Below, piece after piece: positions 1 to 11,459 of a stretch of 64,000 nucleotides of DNA. Location of the stretch: the NCBI GenBank assembly GCA_963921195.1, contig OY992536.1, positions 4,402,001 to 4,466,000 of the forward strand. The letters run 5' to 3'. Position 1 is the stretch's first letter. Each line of letters begins with the position of its first letter. This DNA comes from Pegoplata infirma (lineage: Eukaryota > Arthropoda > Insecta > Diptera > Anthomyiidae). The notes under the pieces are model-generated. The model was not told the origin of the DNA, searched no databases, and saw nothing but the letters and a program-made list of their open reading frames with translations. A program made the position numbers and the translations under genes.

Positions 1-166
1 ATTTGGAATCAGGAGATCAAAGTCTACTAAAATTGGTCACCAGAATTCAAACCGAAAAATTACTGTTGAGGGGTGTAATCTAAGCATGAATTCATACATG
101 AACATTAGCCTTGCTGCTGCAGTTAAATGAAGGCATACATTCATTACATAAAACATGCGCTGATAA

Positions 167-2154
167 CACTGTGCAACAAATTTTGGGTCATCGCTTTGAG
201 CCTCAATGCCTTCAACGCCATATGAAAGTAGACTATCAAATGGACCAATTCACCAAAGGGTTTTGCTAAGTCAGTTCAGATTTCTTTTTTATAGCCCACT
301 GAATTTTTCATTTTTTTATCAAAGGCGTTTGGAAAATGTTAAAAATTCTATAATAAAAACTCTTCTGAGCTTCAAAATGTGATTTGATGTCTTCAGTGAA
401 ATTGTATGGCGGTTCTTTTCTTAGAACATTTTAACCCTATAACTGCCATTCTAAGGGGTCATTTTAGTCCTTTTTCAAAAAGCTAAACACAGAAGTCTAA
501 TAAAACGTCCATTTAGAGGGTTAAAATGTTCTACAAATATTTTCCTCATAAAATTTCACTAGGGGTTGTCAAATGTTCAAAGTTTGTGCCATATGCGCAA
601 AATGGTTAAAAAGGGTTAAGAATAAATAACACTGTAAGTAGGTGAAAATGACACACCAAAACGCCGAGACACGTCAATCTAATTTTTGGCCGTAGAATCC
701 AGTGCTGTACCCCGTTTTAAAAAGTTAGCTCAAAATCCCGAGATATTTCGATTTTAAATTTGTGGTAGATTTAAGGCGATTTTTCATTTTATTTGAATGA
801 AAAAAACTTAAAAAATTTTTAAAAACTTGTTATTTATCAAAATTTATATCTAGGACGTCCATTTTTAATCGGACATGCAGCAATACTTGCTCTTATTTTA
901 ATGAATTTTATATTTTTTTTTGGATTTATTCATTTTTTACTCTTACATTTGCAAATTTAAAATCGAAATATCTCGTTATTTTGAGCTAACTTTTTTAAAC
1001 GGAGTATACCACTGGATTCTATGACCCAAAAATAAGTTGGGGTGTCTCGGCGTTTTTGTGTGTCATTTCAAAAGTTTAAATTTTACTTACAGTGTAATCA
1101 ATGTTTGTTATTTTTTTTACCAAAGCATTGTTTAAATATATCAACAAAAAACAGTGCAAATATACTTCTGAGCTAAAAATTATGTTCTGATGTGTTTTAT
1201 AAAATTTTATGATGATTATTTTCTTTGACCAAATTAACCCTCTAGCTCCCGTTTTACGGGGTCATTTTTGTCCTTTTTTTTAAAGAAATACAAAAAAGTC
1301 TTTAAAAAATGGCAGTTAGAGGGTTAAAATGTTCTACAAATATTTTCTGCATCAAATTTTACTAGGGGTCGTCAAAGACAAAAAAGACATTTGGACTATA
1401 TAAAATGCTAAAAAAAGTATGTGCAAAAATTTTATGTGCAAATTTTACAAGTTTACATTTATGAGCATTTTACATTGTCCAAATGTATTTTTTTTGACGA
1501 TCCCTAGTAAAATTTGATGCAGAAAATATTTGTAGAACATTTTAACCCGCTAACAGTCTTTTTTTTATAGACTTTTTTGTATTTTTTTTAAAAAAAGACA
1601 AAAAAAAATAATCATCATAAAATTTTATAAAACACATTAGAAAATAATTTTTAGCTCAGAAGTATATTTGCACTGTTTTTTGTCGATATATTTTAACACT
1701 GCTTTGGTAAAAAATATAACAAACATTGATTATTTATACTTAACCCTTTTTAAGCATTTTGCGCATGTGGCACAAACTTTGAACATTTGACAACCCCTAG
1801 TGAAATTTTATGAGGAAAATATTTGTAGAACATTTTAACCCTCTAAATGGACGTTTTATTAGGACTAAAATGACCCCTTAAAATAGCAGTTGTAGGGTTA
1901 AAATGTTCTAAGAAAAGAACCGCCATACAATTTCACTGAAGACATCAAATCACATTTTGAAGCTCAGAAGAGTTTTTATTATAGTATTTTTAACGTTTTC
2001 CAAACGCCTTTGATAAAAAAATAAAAACTTCAGTGGGCTATAAAAAAGAAATCCGAACTGAACTTGCAAAACCCTCTGGTGATTTTGTCCATTTGATGGT
2101 CTACTTTCAAATAGCGTTGACGCCATTGAGGATCATTTTTCTTGTTGCACAGTG
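167..2154. mobile_element. Foldback (long inverted repeat) DNA element, TAA target duplication
   Basis: The ends are CACTGTGCAAC and GTTGCACAGTG, with TAA directly outside each end (164-166 and 2155-2157). The two arms are inverted copies that meet near 1430. The right arm is about 720 bp. The left arm is longer only because another element (630-1094) sits in it. No coding capacity is seen, so it is non-autonomous. The 3-bp TWA duplication and CACTG ends suit CACTA/CMC-like or PIF/Harbinger-like transposition; which one is not resolved. Related arms recur at 60.56-62.54 kb. Confidence 0.85.
630..1094 (+). mobile_element. Nested 465-bp TIR element inside the foldback, TAA duplication
   Basis: Ends are CACTGTAAGTA and TACTTACAGTG, with TAA on both sides (627-629, 1095-1097). 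The uninterrupted opposite arm of the host foldback (around 1730-1745) shows the empty site with a single TAA, which proves the insertion. Inner arms are also inverted (GAGATATTTCGATTTTAAA near 740 and its complement near 965). A second copy, in reverse orientation, is at 36053-36458. Confidence 0.9.
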
Positions 2155-2274
2155 TAATGCGATTTTTGGATCAAAACAAGTGCTTTAAAGTGGGAGATTG
2201 CCTTTATGAAATTATGACTCCGCGAAACAGGTTTATAAAGGAGGAATTAAGTTTTTTTCATTACAAATCTGCTT

Positions 2275-2717
2275 CGGGGTAAGCACAATTTTTTGCTGGA
2301 TTAGGATTTAGCATAAAAGCATAACATATTTTGGTGTTTTGTGTGCATATTTTACGAAAAACTGCATATTTTTTATTGGCGAAAACAGAAGAAATATTTC
2401 GCAAAAAATTGCGAGAAACTTTTTTAGTGAGTTAAAAAATTTTTTTTTTTTTTATTATCAAATTATTTTTTTTAGTTTTTAAATAGATTTTAGTTTAGAA
2501 ACTGTTAGAAAGGGGCTAAATTTGTGAAGTTCCAAAATAGTAGTTTGTATTATAAATTTCTTAAATAAAACTTATATAATTTGTATTTTCATTGTTTTTA
2601 TGTAGTTTTTTAATGAAGTACAGAACTTTCAAGAGCATATTTTTCACATATTTTCCTTTTTATGCTGCATATTATAAGTGCATAAAACCGTTTTTTTAAG
2701 CATATTTTTTGTTTCCC
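2275..2717. repeat. Region rich in GCATATTTT motifs, possible hAT-like remnant
   Basis: GCATATTTT-type words recur (around 2347, 2363, 2636, 2665, 2700), as in the hAT-like element at 20365-21256. The right edge reads TTTCCCTGG, which could be a degraded CAGGGAAA terminus. No target duplication is visible, so the boundaries are guesses. Confidence 0.4.
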
Positions 2718-3222
2718 TGGTTATAACGAATCGTCGGTTAAAACGAACTACTTATTATGGTCGCACAAAAACAATTTCATATATATTTACACGTTTTTTA
2801 ATAAACTCATATAAATATGAGCAAATCCATTGGAAATTTAACTGACAGATCACCGATTAAGTTAATTTTTTGGTTATTTGGAAGAGGTTTATAAATGATT
2901 AAAAATCATATTTTTGTTTTTTTAGATCAATACTTTTGAAGATATGTTCGTTTAAAAAGCTCTTTTTTTGGCAATATTGACTTTTAGACAGTTTTTCTTA
3001 ACATTTTTTTACTCAAAAACCGTAAGTCGCATGAAAAAACTTATAAAAACAATATTGTAGACAAATCTATAAAGATTTAAAATTAAAAAAAAAAAAAATT
3101 CAACAAAAAATTTTAAAACAATATTGGAATGCCCTTTTTTCCTGGCAAGGACACTATGGATTTTCAAAAACAAAATTTTGTATTAATGTTAAGAATGTTT
3201 TTTTGACACTGCTAAAAATTCA

Positions 3223-4040
3223 CACTCAAAAAATTATGTCATTAACTGTTTGTAGTTTATTTAAAAAGTTTTCCGTTTAGTCGTTTTTAAAAGAAAAAAC
3301 ATTTGTTTGATGTTCAGTTTTTATTAATGACTACTTCAGTCCTTTGTTTCAAAAATAACACACTAAAAAATAAAGACTTTCATTAACATTTAATTTTTAA
3401 AGTCATTTATTTTTGTTCTGTAAGTAAAAACTACTGATTATTCTTTTGATTTTTAATGATTTGTGTAAGTAATTTTTCTTTAAATTGTTGGTATTTTTTA
3501 ATGAAATATCATTAGTTTTTATCTACACAAGTCAGTTATTTTTTTGTAGAAAAAAAAAAAAATCAAAAAATTATTTATAGAAATATAAAAACATGTTTGT
3601 ATCAAGTGACTTTGGCACGATGGGTAGAGTATCTGGCCAGAATGTAGTTGATTGCGAGATCGATTCCCCAAAAATTTTATTAAAAATTTTTAAAAAAAAT
3701 ATTTCAATAAAAAATTGTAAAAAATTACCTACGAAATCATTAATTTTTATTGTTTTCGTAGGTTATTTTTTTGGAATTTGTTGGTAAAAATAACAGAACT
3801 ATCATTAATTTTTAAAGTTTTCGTTGGTTATTTTTTTCGAATTTGTTGGTAAAAAAGAGTGAAAAAACGTAATTTTTTAATGTGTAATGTTATTTATTTT
3901 AGAAAATTTTGTCAATAGTAAAAAATAAATGTTGATGTTTGTTAAAACAAATGAATAATTACTGGGATGGTTTTCAATTGTTTATTCACTGGTTTTAAGT
4001 GTGTTTTTCATTTGTTTTTGCCTACAAAATTTTTTGAGTG
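3223..4040 (+). mobile_element. CACTCAAAA-ended element, copy 1 (818 bp)
   Basis: Ends are CACTCAAAA and TTTTGAGTG, flanked on both sides by CA (3221-3222, 4041-4042). The other arm of the host foldback (TTTTCAGAGAGG, reverse of 4610-4622) shows the site with one CA. Two further copies lie at 50034-50664 and 51623-52468. All three share the start ATTATGTCAT and an end reading GCCTACAAAAT or TACCTACAAAAT. Confidence 0.8.
3606..3670 (+). repeat. tRNA-like segment with A-box and B-box-like words
   Basis: TGGCACGATGGGTAGAG resembles a tRNA A box, and GATCGATTCCCC about 45 bp later resembles a B box. It is not a full tRNA gene, since no acceptor stem pairs. The same segment sits in the copy at 50034-50664, so it is part of the repeat and may be a SINE head caught in the element. 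Confidence 0.45.
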
Positions 4041-5164
4041 CAGAGAGGTGTTTTTTCGTATTGTTGAGTAACACATTTTCAAAATTTGTTGGAAGCCAAA
4101 TATTTTATTATTTGCAAAAAAAAAAAAAAACAGTATGGTCTAGACTGATTTTTTGTGTTTTTTTTACTCGAAAACAGTAATTTATACGAAAAACCCTTCT
4201 GTGACAATATTGTTAATAAAAATATGGAGATTTAAAATTTATAAAAAATATTTTTCAAACAAATTTCAACAAACATTTTTGAAAACAATATTGGAATGTG
4301 CTTTTTTATTTTTTTGTAAATTAAACACCTTCATTTTAATAACCATTCAAGATTTTACTCTTTCATATCAATCAATTACCACTTTTGAAGATTTTTATAA
4401 CAAGGTTTTGTATTAAAGTTTAGATTATACTTTTAACGCTGTTAAAATTTCAGGTATGTATTTTTTTTGTGTTGTCGAGCAATAAATTTTCAAAGTTTGT
4501 GATAAAGCTAAATTTTTGATTTTTTTGCAAAAAAAAATTTGAAAAAAAAAATCAAATATTTGGGTTTCTCACAAATTTTGAAAACTAATTGCTCAACAAT
4601 ACAAAAAAATACGCCTCTCTGAAAATTAAAAAGCGTTAAAAGGATATTCCAAACTTTGATACAAAATTTTGTTCAAATATTGTTTTCAAAATTTTTTGTT
4701 TAAATTTTTCGATTTTCGGTTTTCGAGAAACACAATCATAAAAAACTGTTTTAAATTGCCAAAAAAAGCTTTTTTAACGCCCATATCTGCCAAAGTATTG
4801 ATAAAGAAATACTTATATGGTTTTTGATAATTTTTGATCCACTATCAAGTAACCAAATCGGTGATCCGCCAGTTAAATTTCCCATGGATTTCCTCATATG
4901 TGTTTATTAAACTTACAAAAGTTTGGAAATTGTTGGTGAATATTTTAACTTTAACAAAATGTATATTACATATTTTAAATATTTTCTTCTATTTAAGTAG
5001 TTTATTTACAAGAAAAGCAATATTAAAGTCAAACAGTATTGGAACTATATTTTTGAAAATAAAAAAGGTTGATATAAAATATACCCCGCTTATAGCAAAC
5101 TTCGCTTATAACGAACTTTTTTTACTGGTCCATCGGAGTTCGTTATAACCGGGTTTTACTGAAT

Positions 5165-5245
5165 TAAGGTGTTGCAAACGAAATAACAAGACTAGGAATA
5201 ATCTTAACCTTTAGTGTAGGGTATAAAAAGAAGTTGCAAACAAAC
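5165..5245 (+). mobile_element. mini-me/DINE-1-like fragment (3' end)
   Basis: GTTGCAAACGAAATAACAA followed by TGTAGGGTATAAAAA matches the 3' end of the fuller copies, for example 19270-19337. It directly follows the foldback at 2719-5150. Confidence 0.5.
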
Positions 5246-6005
5246 AAGTAAGTAAACATCATAAAATTGTAGTAAATACATACATAAATACATACATATG
5301 GGTATTTACCAACACTTTTTAGGAAAATACGCAAAGAGTAAAATTTAAACTTTGTACTGGTATATTTTTAGAGTCAGTTTTAAAACAAAATAGAAAAATG
5401 AAAATTAAGAAATTGTTAAAGCTTTAATAACAAAAATCTTGATAAAATTAAAATTTTTAGAAAATTTAGCTTAAATATATTAAGATCTTTACAGATCGCT
5501 TTAAAACGGGAAAAGGATGACGACAAATATTATGGCACTGAAACATTAGATCCTGCTCCAGCCCGCTAAATATAAAGCCACTCATTAGATTTACCAAAGA
5601 CCGTTTCAATATCTTGGAGATTATATCCAGAATCACATGACATTATATTTTTAAATAGGCTACAATGAAAAATAGCAACTTTTTTGTAACTTTTGTGGAA
5701 ACATCGATTTGTTTTACTTAAAATTTGTTATCATATCACTAAGAAATTTCAAGAAAATCATAAGTAACATATGTTTTGTTGAAAAATAGTTAAAACCTTA
5801 GAGAATATTTTTTTTTTTTTTAAATAAATCCATATATGGCAAACTCTCATTTACTCCCCCACTCTACCTACACCATCATCGTCTGCATCTAACTTGAAAA
5901 CTTTGTTTTTCCAACTTAAAACTTCTTTACACCATTGAAAAGGAAACAGAATTCTGACGAAGAGAGAATATGTGAAAAGCTTTGGTACTTTAACCAACAG
6001 TTATA
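5246..6005. other. No gene or clear element seen
   Basis: AT-rich DNA. The stretch 5500-5640 is less AT-biased, but every reading frame there is broken by stops. Nothing else recognised. Confidence 0.5.
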
Positions 6006-6265
6006 CACTAAAAAAAAAAACGTGGGTATTCATTACTAAAAATTTAACTAAAGTACTAATTTTTTAGTCCAAAATGATCTAGTGCAGGCGTTGGTAATCA
6101 ATACTAAAATTTTTTACTAATATTATTCAAAACCAGTTAAAATTACTAATTTTAGTACTTTGAAGATACTAAAAAACTACTGTACTACTGGTAATTAGTA
6201 ACTTATTAGTAGATTTAAGTACAAAATCACTTACTAAACTTTTTACTGTAGAATTATTTTGAGTG
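6006..6265. mobile_element. Short TIR element full of TTACTAAT/AGTACT motifs
   Basis: Ends CACTAAAA and TTTTGAGTG, with TA on each side. Inside, words such as ACTAAAATTTTTTACTAAT, TTTAGTACTTT and GTAATTAGTAAC recur about a dozen times in both orientations. It belongs to the CACTMAAAA-ended group, with copies at 3223 and 7880. Confidence 0.65.
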
Positions 6266-6424
6266 TACGAGTATAAGTAAATGTTTATACAAACCATATC
6301 CTTTTCCTGCTTTCAATTTTGTTTTTTTTTCACACTAACGATGCATGTGTTGATGTATGAAGTACGAATGAACGATTTTGGTTTCATAAGTTTTACACTT
6401 TGAAAAATTAAAAAATTAAAAAAC

Positions 6425-7023
6425 TAACTAGGGTGTTTGAAACCGGTATAGGAAATACTAGAAATGTCTATAATTTTTAGAAATTCAATTTTTCTTCTGC
6501 ATTTTTTCAACTTGAACCCTTATAACAAATATAATTAGAGCCCGTGCTCGATCTGTACTTACAGAAAAAATCAAATAAAATTACTAACAAAATATATCGC
6601 CATTAGGCACGTCTCCGAAACAGAAAATGCAAATTCCTTCATTTGTGTCTGCAATTCCAGATCATGTTGGTAACCCTTGTGAAATAATGTAAGAGACAAA
6701 AAAAGTTGAAAGAAAGTATGAAGTGAGGTTGAGATTGCTAGAAATAGAATTGTAGTGTTGGAAACTGTCAAAATTTATTCTGTAGAAACTATAAATATTC
6801 ACATATATAAAAAACAGTTTTCATTAACAAGACAAACCGACATTTAAAATCCTACTGATGATGACACTAACTGGGGTGTTTGAAACCGGTATAGGAAATA
6901 CCAGAAATGTCTATAATTTTTAGAAATTCAATTTTTCTTCTGCATTTTTTCAACTTGAACCCTTATAACAAATATAAATAGAGCCCGTGCTCGATCTGTA
7001 CTTACAGAAAAAATCAAATTAAA
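6425..7023. repeat. Two near-identical 150-bp direct repeats, 444 bp apart
   Basis: About 155 bp at 6425-6580 reappears at 6869-7023 with only a few changes; both contain TGTTTGAAACCGGTATAGG and GAGCCCGTGCTCGATCTG. The 290-bp spacer has no gene. It may be a tandem duplication, or a TRIM-like element with short terminal direct repeats. No TG...CA boundary with a target duplication can be fixed. Confidence 0.7.
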
Positions 7024-7196
7024 AAATTTTGGTTGGTTTTAAATACGGTCGGCCCAACAAAACTCGAAAACTTAAAGCGATAGACCAGTTTTAAGGACAT
7101 ATTCGTACTTTTCGCGTCAAGGACCTGGAGGAAAGTGTACTTTTGGTACCTTCACTCAAAAAAAAAGACCTTGTAAAATAACAAGAAAAATTATTT

Positions 7197-7870
7197 ATAC
7201 CCTACACCACACTGTGGTACAGGGTATGATGAGTTTGTGCTGATGTTTGTAACTACCCGAAATATTGGTCGTATACCCACTTTTAAGTATACCAATCGAC
7301 TCAAAATCACTTTTTGAGTCGATTTAGCGATGTCCGTCTGTCCGTCTATAAGTCTGTATGGCTGTCCATGTAAACGGTGTTAACACGATACAGGTCGCAA
7401 TTTTTAATCAATTGACTTGGAATTTGAAACTTAACCCTCTTTTGGCCTAAGAGGACCTTTCTAGCCCCCATAGAAAGGTCCTCTTTAGTTTTGATTCAAA
7501 TGACTCTAATAACCGCATTATAATAGGTATCGTTTCGAAATTTAGCTGGTAATCATGTTACACAAATCACCATTCCAAATTTTAAATAAATCGGACCAGT
7601 TCTTCTTGTAGCCCCCATACAAACCACCTTCCCGATTTTTACATAAATTTCATGAAAATAGAAAATATTTAATAAAAATTCTGTTTCGGTATGTTAAACG
7701 CGTACTTTAATAACCTTATCAAATCTGATTATCATCTGACCATTTTTGGACTCAGGCCCCATGTGAAAGTTTCGCCCGATATTCAGTTAAAGCGTTTTTT
7801 GTCAACAAAAATAAGCCTATTTCACTCAAATTTGATGTGTGAGTGTTTTTTACACTTATTAAAGAGTTGA
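7197..7870 (-). mobile_element. mini-me/DINE-1-like element, subfamily 1
   Basis: It starts with the hairpin ACCCTACACCACACTGTGGT, followed by TTGGTCGTATACCCAC, GATTTAGCGATGTCCGTC and a short (GTCY)n tract. The order and words match the copies at 23263-24095 and 50732-51566 on the opposite strand. Such (GTCY)n-bearing repeats in flies are Helentron-related, non-coding elements. Confidence 0.8.
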
Positions 7871-7879
7871 CATAATATA

Positions 7880-8315
7880 CACTCAAAAAAAAAAAACTGT
7901 AATGTTGGCAAAAACAGCTTGTAAACCTACAAGAAAATTTGCTGATTTTGAACCCACAATTTTTTTGGTAAAGTTAGCAAAAATGTTTTGCCAAAAATTA
8001 GTTAACTGAAATTTTTTTTATTTCAACTTAGTTCATACACATTTGAGGGCCCCATTGGGTTCGGACCCGATAGGACGATTTTAAGAAACCCAACTAGGTC
8101 TAGGCCCATCGGGGTCTGGACCTATCGGGTCCGAACCCATTGGGGTCATCAAAAGTGTATGAACTAAGTTGAAATTAAAAAAAAAATTTAGTTAACTAAC
8201 TTTTGGCAAAACATTTTTGCTAACTTTACCAAAAAAATTGTGGGTTCAAAATCACCAAATTTTCTTGTAGGTTTAGAAGCTTTTTTTGCTAACTTTACAG
8301 TTTTTTTTTTGAGTG
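7880..8315. mobile_element. 436-bp foldback with CACTCAAAA ends and a GC-rich palindromic core
   Basis: Nearly perfect inverted arms run from CACTCAAAA (7880) to TTTTGAGTG (8315), with TATA on both sides (7876-7879, 8316-8319). Arms include TTGTAAACCTACAAG and ACCCACAATTTTTTTGG. The loop (8045-8150) is unusually GC-rich and made of CCCATTGGG/GGACCCGAT/CCTATCGGG words. A left-arm fragment recurs at 26221-26306. Confidence 0.85.
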
Positions 8316-8721
8316 TATACGATTTTTAACAAAAATAATCGAGCAGCCCTAGAAGGTATTTATGGATTCTGCCAAGTCGAATTTATTATTTTTTTTTTGT
8401 TTAAAAACTTATTTTCCGAATAGTTATCATTTTTTTCAGTGTATGCGTTAAAAAAAAATTGTTTAAAAGAAAAAAAAAAAATAAGAAATCATTTACCTTT
8501 ATTTAAAACAGAATTGTTTCTTTGGATTATTGTTTTTTCCAGTACTTTTGTTTTCTTTTTTTTGTTTTGGATAACTTTTCATTGTTCATATGTGGAGGTA
8601 AGTAATTTGTTGTCGTTGGCATTATGATACTTCAAGTTTTGTAATTTTTCTTAAGAAAAGAACAAAACAAAATTAACACCAACAAAATATAAGCAAAAAG
8701 ATGTAAGTAATATACAGAAAT

Positions 8722-9568
8722 ACACAGGCAGAAACTGCCAACCGTACAAAAAAAATAGTCCCGGCAAAGCACTTTGTTTGTTATTAAATACACACAAAAA
8801 AAATTTAAAATTACTAGGAAAAGTCTCGTAATCCCATTTTACAAATATTTGACAGTTTTATTTGTTTTTTAACAAATCGAAATAAAATTTTTTTTGTAAT
8901 TTTCCATTTTTTTTTTTTTAATTTTACAAATTTCCAAGAAAATTTTACAAAAAAAAAAAAATCTAGTAAATTCACAAGAATTCCTTGTAATTTTAATTGC
9001 GCCAGAAAACTGTAAATTTACATTTATTGGTAAAATTTTTTTGTAAAATTACAAAATTATTGGTAAAAACCTTGTAAAATTACTAGGAATTCTCGTAAAA
9101 TAGGAGGTAGCAAAAAATCTAGTAAAATTACGAAACCTCTTTGTAAATTTTATCGTGTGAAAAAATTTGTATCAGAAAAAATGTCGGTACGCGAAAATTT
9201 TTCAAAATTTATGTATTTTCTAAAAAATTATTTTTGCCCTAAAACACAAAAAAATGTCTCTGATAATTAAGAATTTTCAATTTTATTTTTTAAAGTTTTT
9301 CCAGTTTGTTTTTTATTCTAAAATCAATTTTAATAATTTTCTTTCCTTAAAAACCTACAAAAAAATGTTGTCTTTGGGACATAGACAATTTTGATATGTT
9401 CCATTTTTTTATTTTAATTGTGATTTCATATTGCTATATTTATTGGTATTAAAGCGCTTTCAAAGTGCTTTAAAATATGTTATTAAATCTTTATTATTTT
9501 GGACGCTGGGAGAATAGCGTATAAAGTACTTTGCCAGCACTCTGCCGTTCGTATTTTTCTGTCTGGGT
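8722..9568. mobile_element. TIR element of the CAGGCAGAAA family
   Basis: The left end ACACAGGCAGAAACTGCCAA pairs with the right end TTTTTCTGTCTGGGT. Inner words (GCCAACCGTAC at the left; CTGCCGTTCGTA at the right) match the 499-bp element at 27065-27563. It carries a nested element at 8791-9159. No clear target duplication. Confidence 0.65.
8791..9159. mobile_element. Nested element with GTAAAATTACTAGG motif array
   Basis: The ends CACACAAAA and CGTGTG are imperfectly inverted, and ATTTAAAATTAC near the left end pairs with GTAAATTTTAT near the right. Between them, GTAAAATTACTAGGAATTCT and its inverse TTTCCAAGAAAATTTTAC recur at least eight times. Confidence 0.55.
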
Positions 9569-10164
9569 ACTTACAATCCTACCTGCAAGGTTGTTTAGAG
9601 TTCTTTCTTATTAAAAAAAATAAAAAAAGGGAAAACGAAAATACTAAAAATGAAAAATTTTCTTTAAAGAAATAAATGATCTTTTGTTTGCCTTTTGGTG
9701 CACAAATTATAAGTATTAATCTTTTGTTTATTATGTTTAATATAAAATTTTCATACGTACTATAACCAGACATGTAGGTACACACTCACACTTTCACAGA
9801 CTTAAACAAACAATCGCTTTTGTTTGCCTGTGTCTAAGTGTATTTATGTAAGTGTGTGTGGGAAAGAAGAGGTTTTTATATTTGAAATTACATATTTAAT
9901 TTATTCTTCATCTTAATATCGCACGTATGATTATGATTTTAAATGTCTGTTTTAAATCTGCTTAAATTAAATTCAAAACATTAGTTTTGAGATTTAATAG
10001 TCCCCGTGGTATCAAAAGGGGTTTATTTTAGGTGTGAACACAGATTAGGACGGCTAAGCTTCCCTCCCACCTAATTATGCCCAGTGGAATTCATGTTTAC
10101 TAGTGTAATGAACAGTCTTGTGCGGTAAATGTCTACCTTTGGGACAGACGATGAATGTGTGTAT
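9569..10164. other. No gene or clear element seen
   Basis: Ordinary AT-rich DNA with short GT-rich runs (9830-9860). A less AT-rich patch at 10045-10110 has no open frame. Confidence 0.5.
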
Positions 10165-10888
10165 TAGCGTGTCCCGAAAATGAAAAATTTTACGGCATAC
10201 CCCTAGAATAATGCTTAGTAAAGAGCTGATTACGAAAAAAAAAAATTAAAAATTTTTAGAAGTCATCTTCAGGGCGCAACCAGCGCTTAAAGTTTGCATT
10301 CGTAGTGCATTTGGTAAAAAAATATTTTTTTTATTTTTCAAATCGGTGCCAAAAGTTTCGTTAGGTAGAGTACATTCTGGAAAAATATTTATAAAGTTTT
10401 CATGGGCAATTTTGGTCCAGCACAACGTTTTGAAATTTTGAAAAGGTGTAATTTATTATATATTTTTTTAAGTTTTTGTAAAAACCGGAGTTTATAAGAG
10501 TTCTTTTAAAATTTTGTATAAAACGGAGTTCAAGCCTTTGTATTAAAAAGCTGTTTTGTACAAAAACTTAAAAAAATATGTAATAAATTAAGCATCTTCG
10601 TAGTTTCAAAACGTTGCGCTGGACCAAAATTGCTCCACGAAAACTTTATAAAATTTTTTTCCTGAATGAACTCAACATAACGCATCTTTTGGCACCAATT
10701 TTAAAAATAAAAAAAATATTTTTTTTGACCAAATGAACCACGGATGCAAACTTTAAGCGCTTGTTGCGCCTGAAGATGATCTCCAACAATTTTTTTAATT
10801 ATTTTTCCCATAATCAGTTCTTTAATAAGCATCGTTCTGGGGGTATGCCCAAAGAAATTCCAAAATTTCCTGATTTCGGTACATGCTA
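10165..10888. mobile_element. 724-bp foldback with 8-bp duplication GTGTGTAT
   Basis: The left end TAGCGTGTCCC and right end GGTACATGCTA are imperfectly inverted. GTGTGTAT lies directly outside both (10157-10164, 10889-10896). Long arms pair inward, e.g. GCGCAACCAGCGCTTAAAG near 10274 with its complement near 10755, and the loop is near 10530. An 8-bp duplication is typical of hAT transposases; the foldback arms are unusual for hAT. Confidence 0.8.
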
Positions 10889-11459
10889 GTGTGTATGTGT
10901 ATATAAAAATAAACTTTTGTATGTGTGTGCTTATTATTTTACCTTTATAAGATTATAATGCGTACAGTGAAGGACAAAGGTATAGTATATTTAAAATATA
11001 TAATATTGAACCCCTACAATAAAAATAATCCATTAATAACTACATCATAAACTACAGCGATTATATTACTAATGTTATCATTGTTGCATTTATGCTCCTT
11101 ACTGTAGCAAAGTCTTAGTTTTTTTTTTGTTTTGTTTATTTACAAGGCATTCCACGCAAACTGTTTCGCTACAGAGAAACATACTATGCAGCAAATTTAC
11201 AAAATTAAATAATTTTGTGGATTTTTGCATGCTATATGGACTAAAAATAAGTTTTAAATTTCAAGTTTAAGGCTGGATTACTCAATGCTCCGTTATAAAA
11301 TAACTCTTCGTTAAATTTAACTTTTTGATACAAATTTTGACATTAGGCTCCGTTAAATTGGCAGTTAGCAGCTAACTTTTCATTGAGTAATCCGCCCTTA
11401 AAGTTTCAAATAAAACTGATTTTTTATCCGTTAAAAAAAAAAACAAATAAATAAATAAA
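10889..11459. other. No gene seen; small imperfect palindrome
   Basis: CTGGATTACTCAATGCTCCG near 11272 is partly inverted at 11375-11400 (CATTGAGTAATCCGCC). Apart from that 130-bp hairpin, nothing is recognised. Confidence 0.5.

Larger units (their letters stand above)
2719..5150. mobile_element. Foldback element with GGTTATAACGAA ends
   Basis: The left end GGTTATAACGAA and the right end TTCGTTATAACC are inverted. Arms continue inward: AACTGACAGATCACCGATT near 2838 matches the complement near 4865. The centre is near 4533. CGTTATAACGAAC-like words repeat inside both ends (around 2740, 5095, 5108, 5140). The left arm holds a CACTCAAAA element (3223-4040). No coding region is seen. Confidence 0.75.

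Noticed and set aside
5500..5640. Less AT-rich stretch that looked like a decayed coding piece
   Set aside because: Short, with stops in all frames, and no family match could be supported.
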